Shown piece after piece: positions 1-12,204 of a stretch of 64,000 nt of DNA. This stretch comes from Acarospora socialis (Eukaryota; Ascomycota; Lecanoromycetes; Acarosporales; Acarosporaceae): NCBI GenBank assembly GCA_025617375.2, contig JAMYGW020000009.1, forward strand, positions 310,001 to 374,000. Direction: 5' to 3'. The position numbers and the translations under genes are program-made. The notes beneath the pieces are model-generated. The model did not search any database. It saw only the letters and a program-made list of their open reading frames with translations, and had not been told where the DNA came from. Each line of letters opens with the position of its first letter. Within the stretch, counting starts at the first letter, position 1.

Positions 1-2855
1 CTGAACCCTACGGAAGGCAAAGACGCTCAAATTTTTGTATACAATAACATCTTCTTTTCATTCGGCGCGGATGGGGTGGGAACGTTCACCACCGAGGGCG
101 GGGACGAAGCTGCACGTGTCGCTGTTGGGAAAGACGTTATGGGGGTCAAGGCTGTCAATCAATTAGATATACCGGGCCTGCACACTCCGGGTACTATCGT
201 GGTTGATTATTTGGGTAAGCGTTTGGTCTGTCAGAGTATCGTGCCTGGCATATTCAAGCAGCGAGAACCTGGCGAAAACCAGATCGATTATGGTGGCGTT
301 GAGGGTAGAGATACGGTTGCGGAGAACGAAGCTTTCGTTCCCGTCTTTCAGAAGCTCTCGAAGGCAATGAGGGTGAAGAAGCATCCGGTATGGGACAAAG
401 AGGAGAAGAGGCACGATCTGGAAGGAAGTGTCGAAACCAAAGGTCTTTTAGGGACCGATGGTAGGAAATATGTATTGGATTTGTACAGATTGACTCCTCT
501 CGATGTTGCTTGGTTGGAAGAACATAGTCCCGAGGCCATTGGAGAAGAGAATGGAGAATCAAACAAGCCCTACCCGCACCGCATGGCCGTGCTCAGGCCA
601 GAATTGATCGAAGCTTACTGGAGGATCAAGTTGGGAGACTACGTCAAAGCAGAGGTCGAAAGGAGAAGAGAATCTCGAAGTCAAGCAACCGACGTCGCTC
701 AGCGATCGGCCCATAAGGAGCAAGCTTCCGGGCCAAATGGACACGCAACAGCGCCCAAAGATGAGCAAATGACAGCACAACCGGACGGAGAGCATAAGGA
801 AAATGCCACAAAAGAGCCAGACCACGGAGCAAATGGACATGCAATAGCGTCGGAAGACGGGGTCCCCAGGGCTCAATCAGATGCCGAACCTAAAGAAGCG
901 ACTACCGAGAATGAAAGGGTTGATATCTCTGGGTTTCAACTTGCAATCAATCCTGATGTATTCTGCGGGCAGGCACCACAGACGGCGGAAGAGAAGGAGG
1001 AGTGGACTAAGGATGAGCAAGAAGTCCGGGCTATCTGCAATCACCTTAAGACTAAGGTGATGCCAGAATTAGTATGTCTCTTGATGATCAAATGAAGATG
1101 TGTCTATTCTGACGATTGTTCTAGGTTCACGATCTTAAAGAGGGCGACGTCGGATTCCCTATGGATGGTGAATCTCTGAGCCGGCTCCTGCACAAGCGCG
1201 GCATCAATATCAGGTATCTTGGGGAAATTGCCAAACTCGCCGAAATGCAAGGTCTTCGATTACAAGCTCTCAATGCGTTAGCGGTCCAGGAAATGGTTGC
1301 TCGCGCTTTCAAACACATTGCCAATCGCGAAATCCGACATCTTCCTCCTACTTTCGTACCCTCTTGTATATCTCATCTTCTCAACTGCCTGCTTGGCTCA
1401 GGCTTCAATCAACATCCTGTTGCGGAACTGGACGATACCTTGAAGGACTTATATCCAGACACCAGTCTGGCATTTGAAACTATCACCCCAGGCTCTCTAC
1501 AATTAGACATGGAGGAGCAGGTCTACTTGCGATATAGATACTCTCTCCATGATGGATGGTGCTCTTCGATCAAACCGCTGCAAATGCTTAGAGAGATTTC
1601 TCTCAAGCTAGGCCTCCAGTTGGAGGCGAAGAACTACATGTTTACACTAGGGTCGAGTATCTCTGACGACAAAGCTACTTCTGTTGTGAATGGTTCGTCG
1701 GCATCAGCCCATGTCAACGGCCATTCTGCAACCTTGGTGAATGGAAAGAAGAAGAAGAAGGCAGGCGATCATACTTCACCCACCTCATCTGTGTCCGGAC
1801 TTTCAACTCCACCCGTTACCTTTAGTCCGGATGACATTCTCAATATCATTCCTATAGTCAAAGAGTCGTCTCCAAGAAGTACGCTCGCAGAGGAAGCGCT
1901 TGAAGCCGGTCGCATCTCAATCATGCAAAATCAGAAAGAGTTGGGCCAAGAGCTACTCCTTGAGTCGCTGTCCCTTCATGAACAGATATACGGCATAATT
2001 CACCCTGAGGTGGCTCGAGTCTACTATCAACTATCGATGCTCTACTACCAGCTGGAAGAAAAGGCTGCGGCTGTTGAGCTCGCTCGAAAGGCAGTCATTG
2101 TTTCGGAGAGAACACTAGGTCTTGATAATGCGGAAACAGTGCTGAGCTACCTCAACCTCGGGTTATTCGAACACGCCGATGGCAACTCAGTTCTTGCCCT
2201 GACCTATGTTCGACACGCCCTGGAGCTGTGGAAACTTATCTATGGAATCAAGCACCCAGATTCCATCACTACCATCAACAACGCAGCCGTCATGCTTCAG
2301 CACCTGAAACTCTACCACGAGTCACGAGTATGGTTCGAGGCTTCGCTAGCCATCAGCGAAGAAGTTTCCGGCAAGCAATCCGTGAACACCGCCACGCTTC
2401 TCTTCCAATTGGCACAAGCGCTGGCCTTGGATCAGGACTCAAAGGGCGCCGTCAACCGGATGCGGGAGGCCTACAACATCTTCCTCGCTAAACTCGGTCC
2501 TGGTGATAGAAATACGAAAGAGGCCGAAAGCTGGCTCGAACAACTTACTCAAAATGCCGTCTCCATCGCCAAACACGCGAAGGATCTCCAAGCGCGGAGG
2601 TTTCACCGCGTGCAACTCACACCACGTGTGACACTTGCCACGCGACCCCAGCGCCAGGTTGGACAGTCGTCCGCTGATGCAGCGAGCGGGATGGACGCAA
2701 GGAGCAACATCGGCCTTGATCCAAGAAGTATCGATGAACTGATGAGGTTCATTGAAGGTGGCGGGGATTCCAATAAACGATCTCCGGCCAAGAAACGAAC
2801 TGCTCGGAATAACCCCAAGCGCAGAGGAGGCGCTGCTATCGGGGCTGCTGCGTGA
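1..2855 (+). CDS. CLU1: Clustered mitochondria protein (CLU1/TIF31), 3' part
   Basis: The gene enters from the left edge already in frame at base 1, so its start lies outside. Exons are <1..1071 and 1125..2855. The 53-nt intron is phase 0 and joins P-E-L to V-H-D-L. The first ~160 residues are typical of the CLU central region. A low-complexity linker rich in Asn, Gly, His and Glu follows, then the eIF3-p135-like segment. Exon 2 carries a Lys-rich stretch and several TPR units (about 1860-2500), and the protein ends in a basic tail. In known fungi this cytosolic protein is needed for normal mitochondrial distribution and binds mRNAs and eIF3. It converges on the LIM gene to the right. The identification is firm; the missing 5' part is an edge effect. 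Confidence 0.93.
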
Positions 2856-3411
2856 CGCAACTCCATCTCGACCTCCATTTTGTGATTCGCTTGCTTACCT
2901 ACATAACTCTATACTTGCCGACCTCTCAGCCAGTCATCTACCCCGAGCCGGCACAATCTCCAAGCTCAACTTTGTGTAGCTCTGTTTCATACATGCGTGC
3001 TCACTTTCGACTGTATTTCTCGCGCCACTTACCCGTCCTTGGACATGTACATATGGGTATTTCTGCATCACCCCTCATCAGTCAAACCTCATCTGTACGA
3101 TATCTATCTGTAAGATACTGCCGTACTGTAAGATAATGCATCCATTCGCATCTATACTAGCTACAAGGCCCGTGCATTGAACCGGGAGGAATGAGGACCT
3201 TTATATCTCCGACATCATGGGAACGATACAGCCTCAACCTGACACTCTACCCTTACCGGCTCTGTAAGGATACACGACGCCCTCCATACGCATGTCCCCG
3301 AACCACCCACTACCGGCCCCAATCTCCCCCAAACCCCATCTTCCCAAACCCGCACACCTCCGCTCGCACGTATCCAAACCCTCAACCACCTCCCCCTCCC
3401 ATCCACCATCC
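2856..3411. other. Intergenic, convergent 3' ends
   Basis: This stretch lies between the stop codons of CLU1 (+) and the LIM gene (-), so it should hold both 3' UTRs. It is C/T-rich on the plus strand, especially from 3270 on. I see no conserved coding sequence or RNA gene. Confidence 0.5.
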
Positions 3412-5179
3412 TTACCCCACAAACCCCAACCCCATCTCACACTCATCCACCTCCTCCCCCCTCCACCCGGCCTCGAACCTGCGTCCGCGCCAACACTTCC
3501 GACAACTAACCACGACCCCTCCCTCGGCGTCGCGCTCGAACCAGCTCGTCCCGCCCTGCAGCACGCGCTCGCACGTCGCGCAGCGCATGCAGGTGACGTG
3601 GAAAACAGTGTTCAGGGGACCGCGGACAGAGGAGTTGGGCTCGGTGGAAGGAGCAGGGTGGAGCGGGAGGCGGCAGCCGGCGCAGCGGGGGTCCGGCAGG
3701 GCCAGACTCGCGTGCGGGACGGGTCGGCGGAGGAGGTGCGTGGCGAATAGGGTGGCGAGCCTTGCGAGGAGGGAAGGAGTGGGTTGGGGGACGGGTGCGG
3801 GCGTGGGCGCGAGGGGCGGATTGTTGGGCGGAACGTCAGCTGGCGCGGGTGTTGCGTCTGGGGATGGAGCGGAGGCGGTGGTGCGGGCTTCCTGAGGGGT
3901 TGGCCCTGCCGGCGAGGAGGGCCGAGAAGGGAGCTGGAGCTGGTCCGGGTGATTGGATGGTGAGGGTGATGTCCGGTCCGGACGTGGCGGCTCCGCGCTT
4001 CTTGGGTGCGCTTGCGTCTTGTCGGACGGGGCGAGGAGGGAATTGGGAGTAGTTGGAGGAGAGGCTGGCGCTGGGCCGTCTGCGCGAGTATCCGTTGGCT
4101 TGGCTCGCGCAGTGTTATTGGCCGTGTCGGCGCGAATGGATCGTCCGAGATCTTCCGAGCATCCCTCGTCGTTGACAAGCTCCCTCTCGTCCTGAACATC
4201 ACCGGCCCGCCAGAGCACATCACCGATCTCGTTCGCTTCTCTCCTCTTCTTTCCCGCAGGGAGAGGGCCAGACTCGACGGTCCTCTTCCGCTTCGGAATC
4301 CCGCTCACGCATGAATCCTCCCTCGTCCCATGTTCGGCGTCCTCTCCGTGTTCGGTGATCCTCCGTAAAGTCCAAGATCCGTTGCTACCAACACTCCTCG
4401 AATCCGTCTCCGCCGCCGCCTGAGCTCGTGCCACTTCCTCGGCTCCGCTATCATCATCACCACCCTCACCCCGAGCCACGACCGTCCCCATCCACCGACC
4501 CTTGACTCCCGCGCACGCGCCCAAGCGCGGCACGCACGCCGCCGACTGGGACGATCGACATCGGCGACAAACCGGCGGCGCCAACAGCTCGACGCCTCGC
4601 TCGTCGTCCGTCCACGGCGGCGTTTTCAACGGCACCTACCATCGAGCCAGCACCGTAAGCTCCTGCCCCTTACCCACTCCCTCTCACCGCCGCACGCAAT
4701 TCTTCCATTCGAACAACCAACACGGCCGCAGAGCAGGAACGGAAAAGGGAAGGGAAACGTACCGAGCAGAACAAGCACGCGAAACAGCCCCAGTGCCAGA
4801 AACACCAGCCGAAGGCGACGCGCTCCTCGCCGCGCACGACCGGCTCGCCGCAGGTCCAGCAGATGCAGATGGAGAAGGCCCAGGTGGAGCAGGGGGCGCA
4901 GAGGATGCGGCCGTCGCCTTCGTAGGGGGTTGAGTTGTGGGCGGATGAGGGAGGGGGGATTGGTGGGAGGTGGTGGGCGGGTGGGGAGAAGGTGGTGTGG
5001 CAGAGAGTGCAGGTATATTTGTACGGCTGGGTTGTGAGAGTCGTCGAGGATTGTGGGATGTCGGTGGGTAAAGGGCGGAGAGAGGGCTGATGCGGGTGCA
5101 GTGGCGAGGGGATGAGGTCTGAGGTTGTTGTCGTTGTTGGGTGGATGGACTTGAGAGGGAGCGCGTAGGGAGCTGCCAT
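3412..5179 (-). CDS. LIM-domain protein
   Basis: Exons on the minus strand are 5179..4763 and 4635..3412; the 127-nt intron (GTACGT..TAG) is phase 0. The predicted protein has 546 aa. The join runs from C-L-F-C-S to V-P-L-K-T and places the intron inside the first LIM zinc-binding region. That region has CxxC pairs, then W-H-W-G-C-F-A-C-L-F-C and, after the join, V-C-R-R-C. A long Ser/Pro/Ala-rich middle follows. A second LIM domain near the C terminus shows CAGC, H-V-T-C-M-R-C-A-T-C and C-R-K-C. I chose the ATG at 5179; the frame stays open upstream without another ATG. Fungal proteins of this kind are often tied to the actin cytoskeleton or polarity, which is inference here. GC content is high, so long shadow frames occur on the other strand. 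Confidence 0.8.
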
Positions 5180-5749
5180 TGATGCTGATGCCGATGCCAG
5201 TGCTGGTGCCGTTGCTTGTGATCTTGGTTGCGATGCTACAGCATAAGAATTATAATAGAACAAGTGAAGGAATGGAGAGTATAACGAGTGTTGGTGGGAG
5301 ACCTGCTCCGTTGTTGGTAAGATGCAAAGAGAAAGCAGTGTGTAGAAGATATGGTGATGTTGCTGATGATGGTTAAGACACGAGGGGGAAGGAGCGACCT
5401 ACAATGATAAACGTTTAGAACTTAGACGCGAAGGTACGTCTCCAAATCCGCCACCACAATTCTACTTTTTAGACAGGTAGGCCGTATACAAGGATCAAAA
5501 TAGTATGACATCTGGCGCTAAAGAAGGATGTAAGACCACGTATCTTAGTCGCCATATCGATAACAAAAAGAAGGACCTCAAGTGAGATGGACTGCTGATG
5601 AGAGGAAATGCTGATACCCAACCCATGTACCATAAGATACATGGCCCACTAGACTTGTAAGTTGGGAGATGACGAAGCAGAACGACGTCCAGAGCGCTCC
5701 ACTGCAGCTAGAAGATTTTGCAGAAATACTAGTAACCAGAAACCCTCCA
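5180..5749. other. Intergenic: LIM gene promoter, arrestin 3' side
   Basis: The two flanking genes lie on the same (minus) strand, so this should contain the LIM gene promoter and the arrestin 3' UTR. A GATGCTGATGCCGATGCC-like imperfect triplet repeat lies at 5179-5205, just upstream of the LIM start. I see no gene here. Confidence 0.4.
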
Positions 5750-8379
5750 TCAGATCCACAGGACCTGTCGCCTCTCCGCCATTTTCTCGGCTTCCTCCAA
5801 GGCGATGTTCCTCCAACCACTGCTACTTCCAAGATCTTGACTCCTCTTATGTGCCTGGGGAAGCTCGCGTTGTATTTGACCATCGGTCCCGAACTTTGTG
5901 TTCCCAGAGGTCTGGAAATCTGACGGATTCCCACTCCTGAGTCTATTGGCTTGTATGCTGGAAGTACTTGTCCGCGGTCCGGTGGGCTTCATCTCTGCGG
6001 ACGACTGCACTCTGCGGTGTTGACGTTCTGAATGACTCCCCATCCCGAGCCCGTCACCCGTGTTACTCATCGTAAGGTACTTCGCCGGATCGCTGGTGCT
6101 ACGCCGTCTGCGAATCTTCTGCGAGCTGGCGCCCAGCTGATGCGCTAGCCTCGGGTTGGGCTTGGGAGACAACGCGTCGGAGGTAAGCTGTGATAACGAC
6201 TGTTTACGTGCAGCGGTAAAGGCGCGTCCTTGACTGAACCGAGTGGTTGACTCTCGAGTCGCCGCACCGTGGCCAGGTGTGTCTTCAATCACGGCCGCAA
6301 CCTGGGCTACTAAATTAGGGATAATATCGACCGAATTCTATTTAGTAAGTTGTCAGCGCTCTCGGAAATTACCCCTCGAAAAGCAGAGGCGAGGCAATAC
6401 CGGATGAATGATCGTAACTGGGAGCTGCACAGTAAGGAGTTTCCTACGAAAACCATCAGCAGGTAGGCTGGTGAGCCGGCGAGAAGACCTACGAAGTTCT
6501 GGAACTGATGTGAACCTTGAGAAAGTAGCACACTTCGAAGTAACGACCTGGGGTGCGTTAGCAACTTAAACGTACCATCTCGTAAGCAGCGCAGATTCTC
6601 CACTCTGACCGACAACGACGGAGGTGATAAGGGTTGGAGATTATTGGGGATGTATACTGGCTATAGTAATGGAAGCTGAGAGAATCCAATTACGTGCCTG
6701 TATGAACCGTGACAAGTCCTCTCGGAACATCCACCTCAACCGTCCGTACCTCGTCGCTCTTTGGGACGACACCTTTCCAGCCACGCTTGCTTTTTTTCAA
6801 AACCCATCTGCTCACTGTTTCATTTTCTTTGCGATCCGGCAAGCGCAGATGTACAGCGTCTTCCGCGAGCGAGGATGCACCACTGTGGTTGTAGAAGAGC
6901 GTGACCTTCTCAAGGTGAACCTCCATCTTTTTCACCGTCCTTTGACTCATGTTGGAGATATGCACATCTACCCATATATTCATGCCGCTGAGCCACGTCT
7001 GACGATGGAGACCTGCTGTAATTTTGATAATCCCGGTCTCTCCAGCTCGAGACACTTCCAACTCATCACAAGCTGTAAGTGGGTCTGAGAGATTGATAAG
7101 GGTCTTCTCCGCTACAAGACGTTAGTATTCCTGCAATGTTTGCTTGCGTTTGAGCATACCTACGATCATGGACCGATAAAATGGAAATGTCTTGAGATTC
7201 TCGTACTTGGAACGTCTCCCCGGCTACCTTGATCAATACGCTCGTACAGAGTATGTAGCGAATCCTCGCAGACTTGGAGTGATACGGGGGTGGACCCATA
7301 TTGACAGGGAGGTTCAAACGGAATGGTAGCCTGGCTGTTGAAGGTACAAGCTCCCAGAATACATCGGCCAACGGCACAGAGGATGCTACCATGACACTGG
7401 GAGGCGGATGGGCCTGGTCTATCAGCTCTGTTGCCAGAGTCCGGAAAATCCACCGCTTTCCACTGGACAGCTCTTCCACTCCTAAAACGTCGACCGATAT
7501 TCGCCCAAGAGAGACGGTCGGTTTAGACTTGCGGCAACCTTGTCCGAGACCACTGTCTACCGCGAGATGCAACTGCCCTTCAACGGTGCCTCCACCCATG
7601 AAGATCGGGGTCGGAGTGCGCATCTCGATCACAACTCGTGCATGATGTATCCGAGGAAATTCCAGGATGTCGGTGGGTCGGACACTTCTTACGAATGTCC
7701 GCGAGGGATTTCCTCTCATCTCCAAATCGATTGGGTCAAGTGTCGCGAGTGCTGCGACGGATGAATGGGAATGCCCGTGCGAGCTGATTGTTTGTCCTGA
7801 GTCCGAGGGCGGGGCAGGGATGAGCGAAGGCCTGTCTCCGGAGAACCCAGGCGCCCTCGAACTGTACGCCTGGAAGAGCCGTCTCGATGACTTTCGCTCC
7901 GGTAGACTTGGAGGAGTCAGAACGCTGTGACCGGTAGGTGCAGCCCTGTTGGGTTCCAGTCTCTGCGAGGAATTGTCGGCCGCTCCGTCTGTCTTGGCTG
8001 GGCCTCTATGTGGTGGGCCTCTATGCGATGGGCCCCCATGTGATGGCCCTCTACGGGATGGGAGACGTTCTGCAAGACTGGCCTCGAAAGCTTCTTGTAT
8101 GCCAGATAGCGGACGAGTTGGGTTGCTGCCGCGCCCATATGCCGAAGCTGGACGTTGGGAAGTGCTGGGCGGACGCGACTGTCGACTGCTAGCCTCTACC
8201 AAGGAGAGGTCGGCGGATGCTGACCGCCTGATCATGTTTGATAATTGTGCTCTCTGGTGATAGCGTGATTGCCTCCTGTCGAGGGATGGGATCATAGGAT
8301 CCGCGCCGACTTTGTTCATCCTCCGAAGCGCGTCGAAGGTGGTACCATCATCCACCTTGGACGACCCATGGGGTCCCAT
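5750..8379 (-). CDS. Alpha-arrestin (arrestin N and C domains)
   Basis: Five exons on the minus strand: 8379..7164, 7111..6698, 6547..6493, 6443..6401, 6337..5750; 771 aa. An in-frame stop sits just upstream of the ATG. The N-terminal ~200 residues are Arg/Ser/Pro-rich with a small in-frame repeat (GPSHGGPSHRGPPHRGP). The arrestin-N fold follows, with a PPPY (PPxY-type) motif at the usual P-P-S-F place. The arrestin-C fold is split over exons 2-4 and includes R-Y-F-E-V and L-P-V-T-I-I-H-P. The tail is Ser/Arg-rich. Intron 2 (6697 down to 6548, 150 nt) appears to start with GC (AG|GCACGT): only this join gives the family sequence T-G-R-Y-F-E-V. Alpha-arrestins recruit Rsp5-type ubiquitin ligases to plasma-membrane transporters for endocytosis. 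The exact orthologue is not assigned. Confidence 0.82.
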
Positions 8380-10079
8380 ATTTCAAGACTCTGCATATGT
8401 TTTGATGGAGATATTCTTTTGACACCGAAATACAACTCGTATCCTTTTCGCACCTTCCGCCTTTCTTGGAGCAGGCCTACTGCTCTTGCCCGAATCTTGG
8501 GCAGCGTGCACAAAATTCTTCATTTTCACAACAATGGAAACAACGACTGTGCTCAAGTAGCCTTATCTGAGCTGTAAAGTTGGATCATGATTCCTGTCCG
8601 CTATAACGACAATCCAAAGGCAACAACGAGTATGAACACAAGTAGGATCAACATGAATAATGAACAGCCTCGAGTACCACTCTACCTTACATTAGGTATG
8701 ATATTAGTTATAGAAAAAGTATGTTAGCTTCGAGGTTGGTAATGTCGTACTCGTGATCTGGAGATAGGGCAGGTCTACAAGGTACGGAGCGTCGAGCACT
8801 CGCACGAGGACAGGGGCAGTCACAGCACTCGCACAGAAAATTGAGTACTCCGTACCTACACATACGAGTTGTTAGGCTTGTCGTTCGTCTGCCAAGACCT
8901 TGGAAGCGACATCCTCTCCTCCACTCACCGCCTCCTCCCCAGGTCGGTCAGTCACTCGACCGCCAAAACATGCTGCATCGGGAATAATGCGGGAACGCTC
9001 CTCGGAGATGCACAGAATTGTTTTCTCTGCCCCCCCGGTAACTTCCCCAGGATGTGACTTGAAGCGGATGTGGAACTTACCGCATGCGAAGCTTTGCAGT
9101 GGTTTCACATCCTCCAATCACGGCACTAAACCTCAAAGAAGTACTGTTTTCCAGCTTCCATCGGGGCGAGGTCCGAGCTTCCAATCACGGTTGAGTTTCC
9201 GCCTGTGCCGAACAAGGGAAACATTATAGTAGCAACGCCAAACGACATCATCACCAGTATCAATTGGCTGTATCAAAACCCCTTACGCATAGCCCAGTGA
9301 TGGCGTCACATCACCGTAAGTTAATTTCATTCAATTTGAGGGGATTCAAGGAATTCGAAGGGTGAAAATGGAAAGTGAAAGAGTGAGGGGAGCAGAGACG
9401 GGGACGGTAAAGGCGGTATCTGGTGGCTCTCAGAGGCTGCCAGGCTGCCCAGCTGCCAGCTGCCACAATCCCCCACCATACCTCATCTCGTCTTGGGCTT
9501 GGCTTGGCCTTTGCCTTTTTGCCTTTTGCCATTGAAATCTCTGCCGTCCTCCTGCTGCTCTTCGCCTTATGATTTGTTGCTTCTCCCCCTCCTACCTACA
9601 TAGTCACAATAGTACCTCATCATCAAGTAGGCCGGACTCAGGACCGGTGATACGGGCAGCTGACCTCCGCAAACTGCCACGAGGTCCCCCAAAAAGGTTT
9701 CCAGTTAATTGGGATTCTTAGCTTCCTAAGGCTGCATCTGTCCACTGACGCCGCCCTCCTCGACTACCTTATCCTCCATTGGCAAACTTCCTCTTACCTT
9801 ATCACCTCACCCATTTCCTGTTTTCATTAGCAATTCCTCTTACCTCACAACAACACCCTTCCTCCCAAAATCCTTAATTCTTCCGTTTGCTTTCTTCGGT
9901 ACGCTCGATTGTCGCAAACCATACCCAGCTAAACGCCTTAGACGCGCGTAGGGCTTCACTCGCCCACCGTCCGTCGCTATTCCGAAGCGCTGGCTCCGTT
10001 TCTGGACTACCCTAGTGGCAGCTGGAACCGTTTCAACGGTGTCGCTGTCACGTCTCGCTCCGAAAGGTCAAACCTTGAG
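8380..10079. other. Divergent intergenic region (arrestin / bZIP)
   Basis: This 1.7-kb stretch separates two genes pointing away from each other, so it should hold both promoters. From about 9530 to 9900 the plus strand is pyrimidine-rich (CCTCCT, CTTACC and CTTCCT runs), as is common in fungal promoters and 5' leaders. Short open frames near 8870-9230 look like chance. No RNA gene was recognised. Confidence 0.5.
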
Positions 10080-11535
10080 ATGTCCGGTGTCGAGGACACC
10101 CCTGCCCTCCCCAAGGCAGAGCACTCGAGAGAGGCTTCCAGCAGCTCAATCGCGTCCACTCCAGAACCGGATGCGGAAACATGCACCCAGGAACATGCTC
10201 AGGTACAAAAGCGGAAGGGCGGTAGGAAACCGGTATGTGGACGACAACCTCCCTTATTCTGTTTCTAACAGAATGTTGACTTTTGCCGGAGATCTATGCC
10301 ACATCCGAAGAGAGGAAGCAGAGGAATCGTCAGGCTCAGGCTGCCTTTCGGGAGCGGCGAACGGAGTATATCAAGCAATTGGAGACGACGATTAAGCACC
10401 ATGAAGACACTTTGCAGACATTGCAGCAAAGTCACCGCAGCGCAGCGGATGAATGTCTTATGCTCCGGTACAAGAACTCATTGCTAGAAAGGATATTGCT
10501 CGAGAAGGGTCGGTCCACCTGCGGCACTTTTACAGCTTGTGATGAGAATCGTATTTCTGACTGACACTCCGTGTGTAGGGATCGATGTACAAGCCGAGCT
10601 GCGTGCCAAAACTGGCAGCCCTCATCTCGGTCCGACGAAGCCACCACCACCAGCGCCAACCAATCAGACATTGCCCATCCAAAGAGCTCTGATGAACAGA
10701 CACCATCAAGCACGGCGATCCGCTGGTGGCATCGCCCCCAAGTTTGACGCTGCAAATCCCGTCTCGGGACATCGGGATGGCGGTTTATCGACCCAGTCGC
10801 CTCAGTTGCAGCCAACTCCTCCCTCTCATACGTCATCTCCGTCGACGACGAAGTCGCCCGGGTTTGTAGCGCAAGGTGGGATGACTCCACCTGCGTCGGA
10901 TCTTCAAGCTCAGCAACAGCCACAGCCTCAGCTACACCACCAGCACCCGCACCAGCAGCCAAGGCCGCACCAGCCGCCTAAGACCCATAACCGCACCCGA
11001 ACCCAGCCCCACCCGGGCATCCGAATTCCAACGACGGACGCTGTTGGTTCCCACTTAGCCCCACAGACAGCTCGGAGCGCAGGCAGCGGGCCGGCTAGTA
11101 CATCGACATTCTACCCGTCTCCATTCCAGAGTCATATAGAGCAACTCGGCAAGCTGACCCACCCCCTTCTTTCCCTTTTCATATGAAAGAACTCTGTTCG
11201 TCCTAGATTGATTCGGTGAATTAGAGCAGGAGTATGACGCCCAAGCGGACATGATTGACGACCAAGATCCCAGCGATCACTCGGCCGGTCCTGGACCGTA
11301 CCCGCAACCCTTCCATCAGCAGCCGCTACCGCCGATGACGCAACCTCCCCCTGGTCTACAAGGCCACCCTCCAATGCAGCCAATACCGCTTCCTGAACAT
11401 ACGCCTGGTTTCGGCGCGCCAAACCAGATATTTGATCCGTTTGATCCCATGTTGGATGCGGACCCTTTCGGCCTCTCTGCGAGCATGCATTTTCCCACAC
11501 AATTCTCATTCCAAGAAAGTTCAATGAGGCAGTGA
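10080..11535 (+). CDS. bZIP transcription factor, Yap/AP-1-like
   Basis: Exons 10080..10232, 10292..10508, 10579..11148 and 11225..11535 give 416 aa. The first intron has a TCTAAC branch-like site. Exon 2 carries the basic region, with R-N-R-Q-A-Q-A-A-F-R-E-R-R of the fungal Yap type, followed directly by a leucine-zipper-like helix. After the zipper the protein is low-complexity and rich in Pro, Gln, Ser and His, as in activation regions, and it ends with acidic and aromatic segments near the C terminus. Intron 3 (11149..11224) is predicted as GC-AG and gives I-E-Q-L-E-Q-E-Y-D-A-Q. A poorer GTCATA donor a few codons upstream is the alternative. It should act in the nucleus; target genes cannot be read from sequence. 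Confidence 0.82.
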
Positions 11536-12204
11536 AGCTCTCCAAGTGCTGTTGCTCTCTTGGCGATTAAATTTGTATTTCATATCTTCGCGAACTCCGA
11601 AAATGTCTCGTAGGTTTGGAATGTGGCAATCTGCAGGAACTTTAGCGTCTTAGCATCTTGGAATTTACTCCATCTATGAGCGAGGCGTTTGGCACGTTTG
11701 CAATGCAGAATGGACCTTGTTTATATGAGCTGTAGGGGTTGCGCAGACTGTTCATGTACATAGGGAGATTGTCGACAAACATATATCTTAGGACTGGTAG
11801 GTTTACTTGCTTACAGAATACTATCTGATATCGAACGAACTACCTAAGACACAAACTGCACACTTACCTTCAATCTTCGACCTAAATATCCCGCTTCTCC
11901 CTTTCTGAATCATACCTGGCTTGTCTCCACGACCCTGTCCAGAAGACCTTGAGCTACGGGTTCAAACCCTAGCGCGCTAATCACCCGCGTATGTCAAACT
12001 TAAGCGAAAATTCTGCCACACGAGATTTCGTCAACCAAGCCTAAGACAGAGGCCACTAATCTCGCGCCCTACAAGCTCCCCCTTTCGAGAGACCGGATCC
12101 TATACTGATAGGATCTCGTCGCTCTCGACTCACATACCAGATTCCTACAGTGTTGCGGTAGCACGGTAGGCCTTCGCGGGAAGGCGATTAGAGAGGTTGA
12201 CATC
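11536..12204. other. Intergenic: bZIP 3' side and Stm1-like promoter
   Basis: Tandem same-strand genes flank this stretch. It contains a telobox-like AAACCCTAG at about 11975-11983, roughly 220 bp before the next start codon. A GGTTCAAACCC box nearby resembles a tRNA B box but has no tRNA fold around it. A GGATCCTATactgATAGGATC inverted repeat lies near 12095-12116. Confidence 0.4.

Noticed and set aside
3191-4314. Long plus-strand open frames
   Set aside because: They are antisense shadows of the GC-rich LIM gene and have no family features.
11940-12000. GGTTCAAACCC box resembling a tRNA B box
   Set aside because: No acceptor, D or anticodon stems can be formed around it, and the T-stem does not pair.
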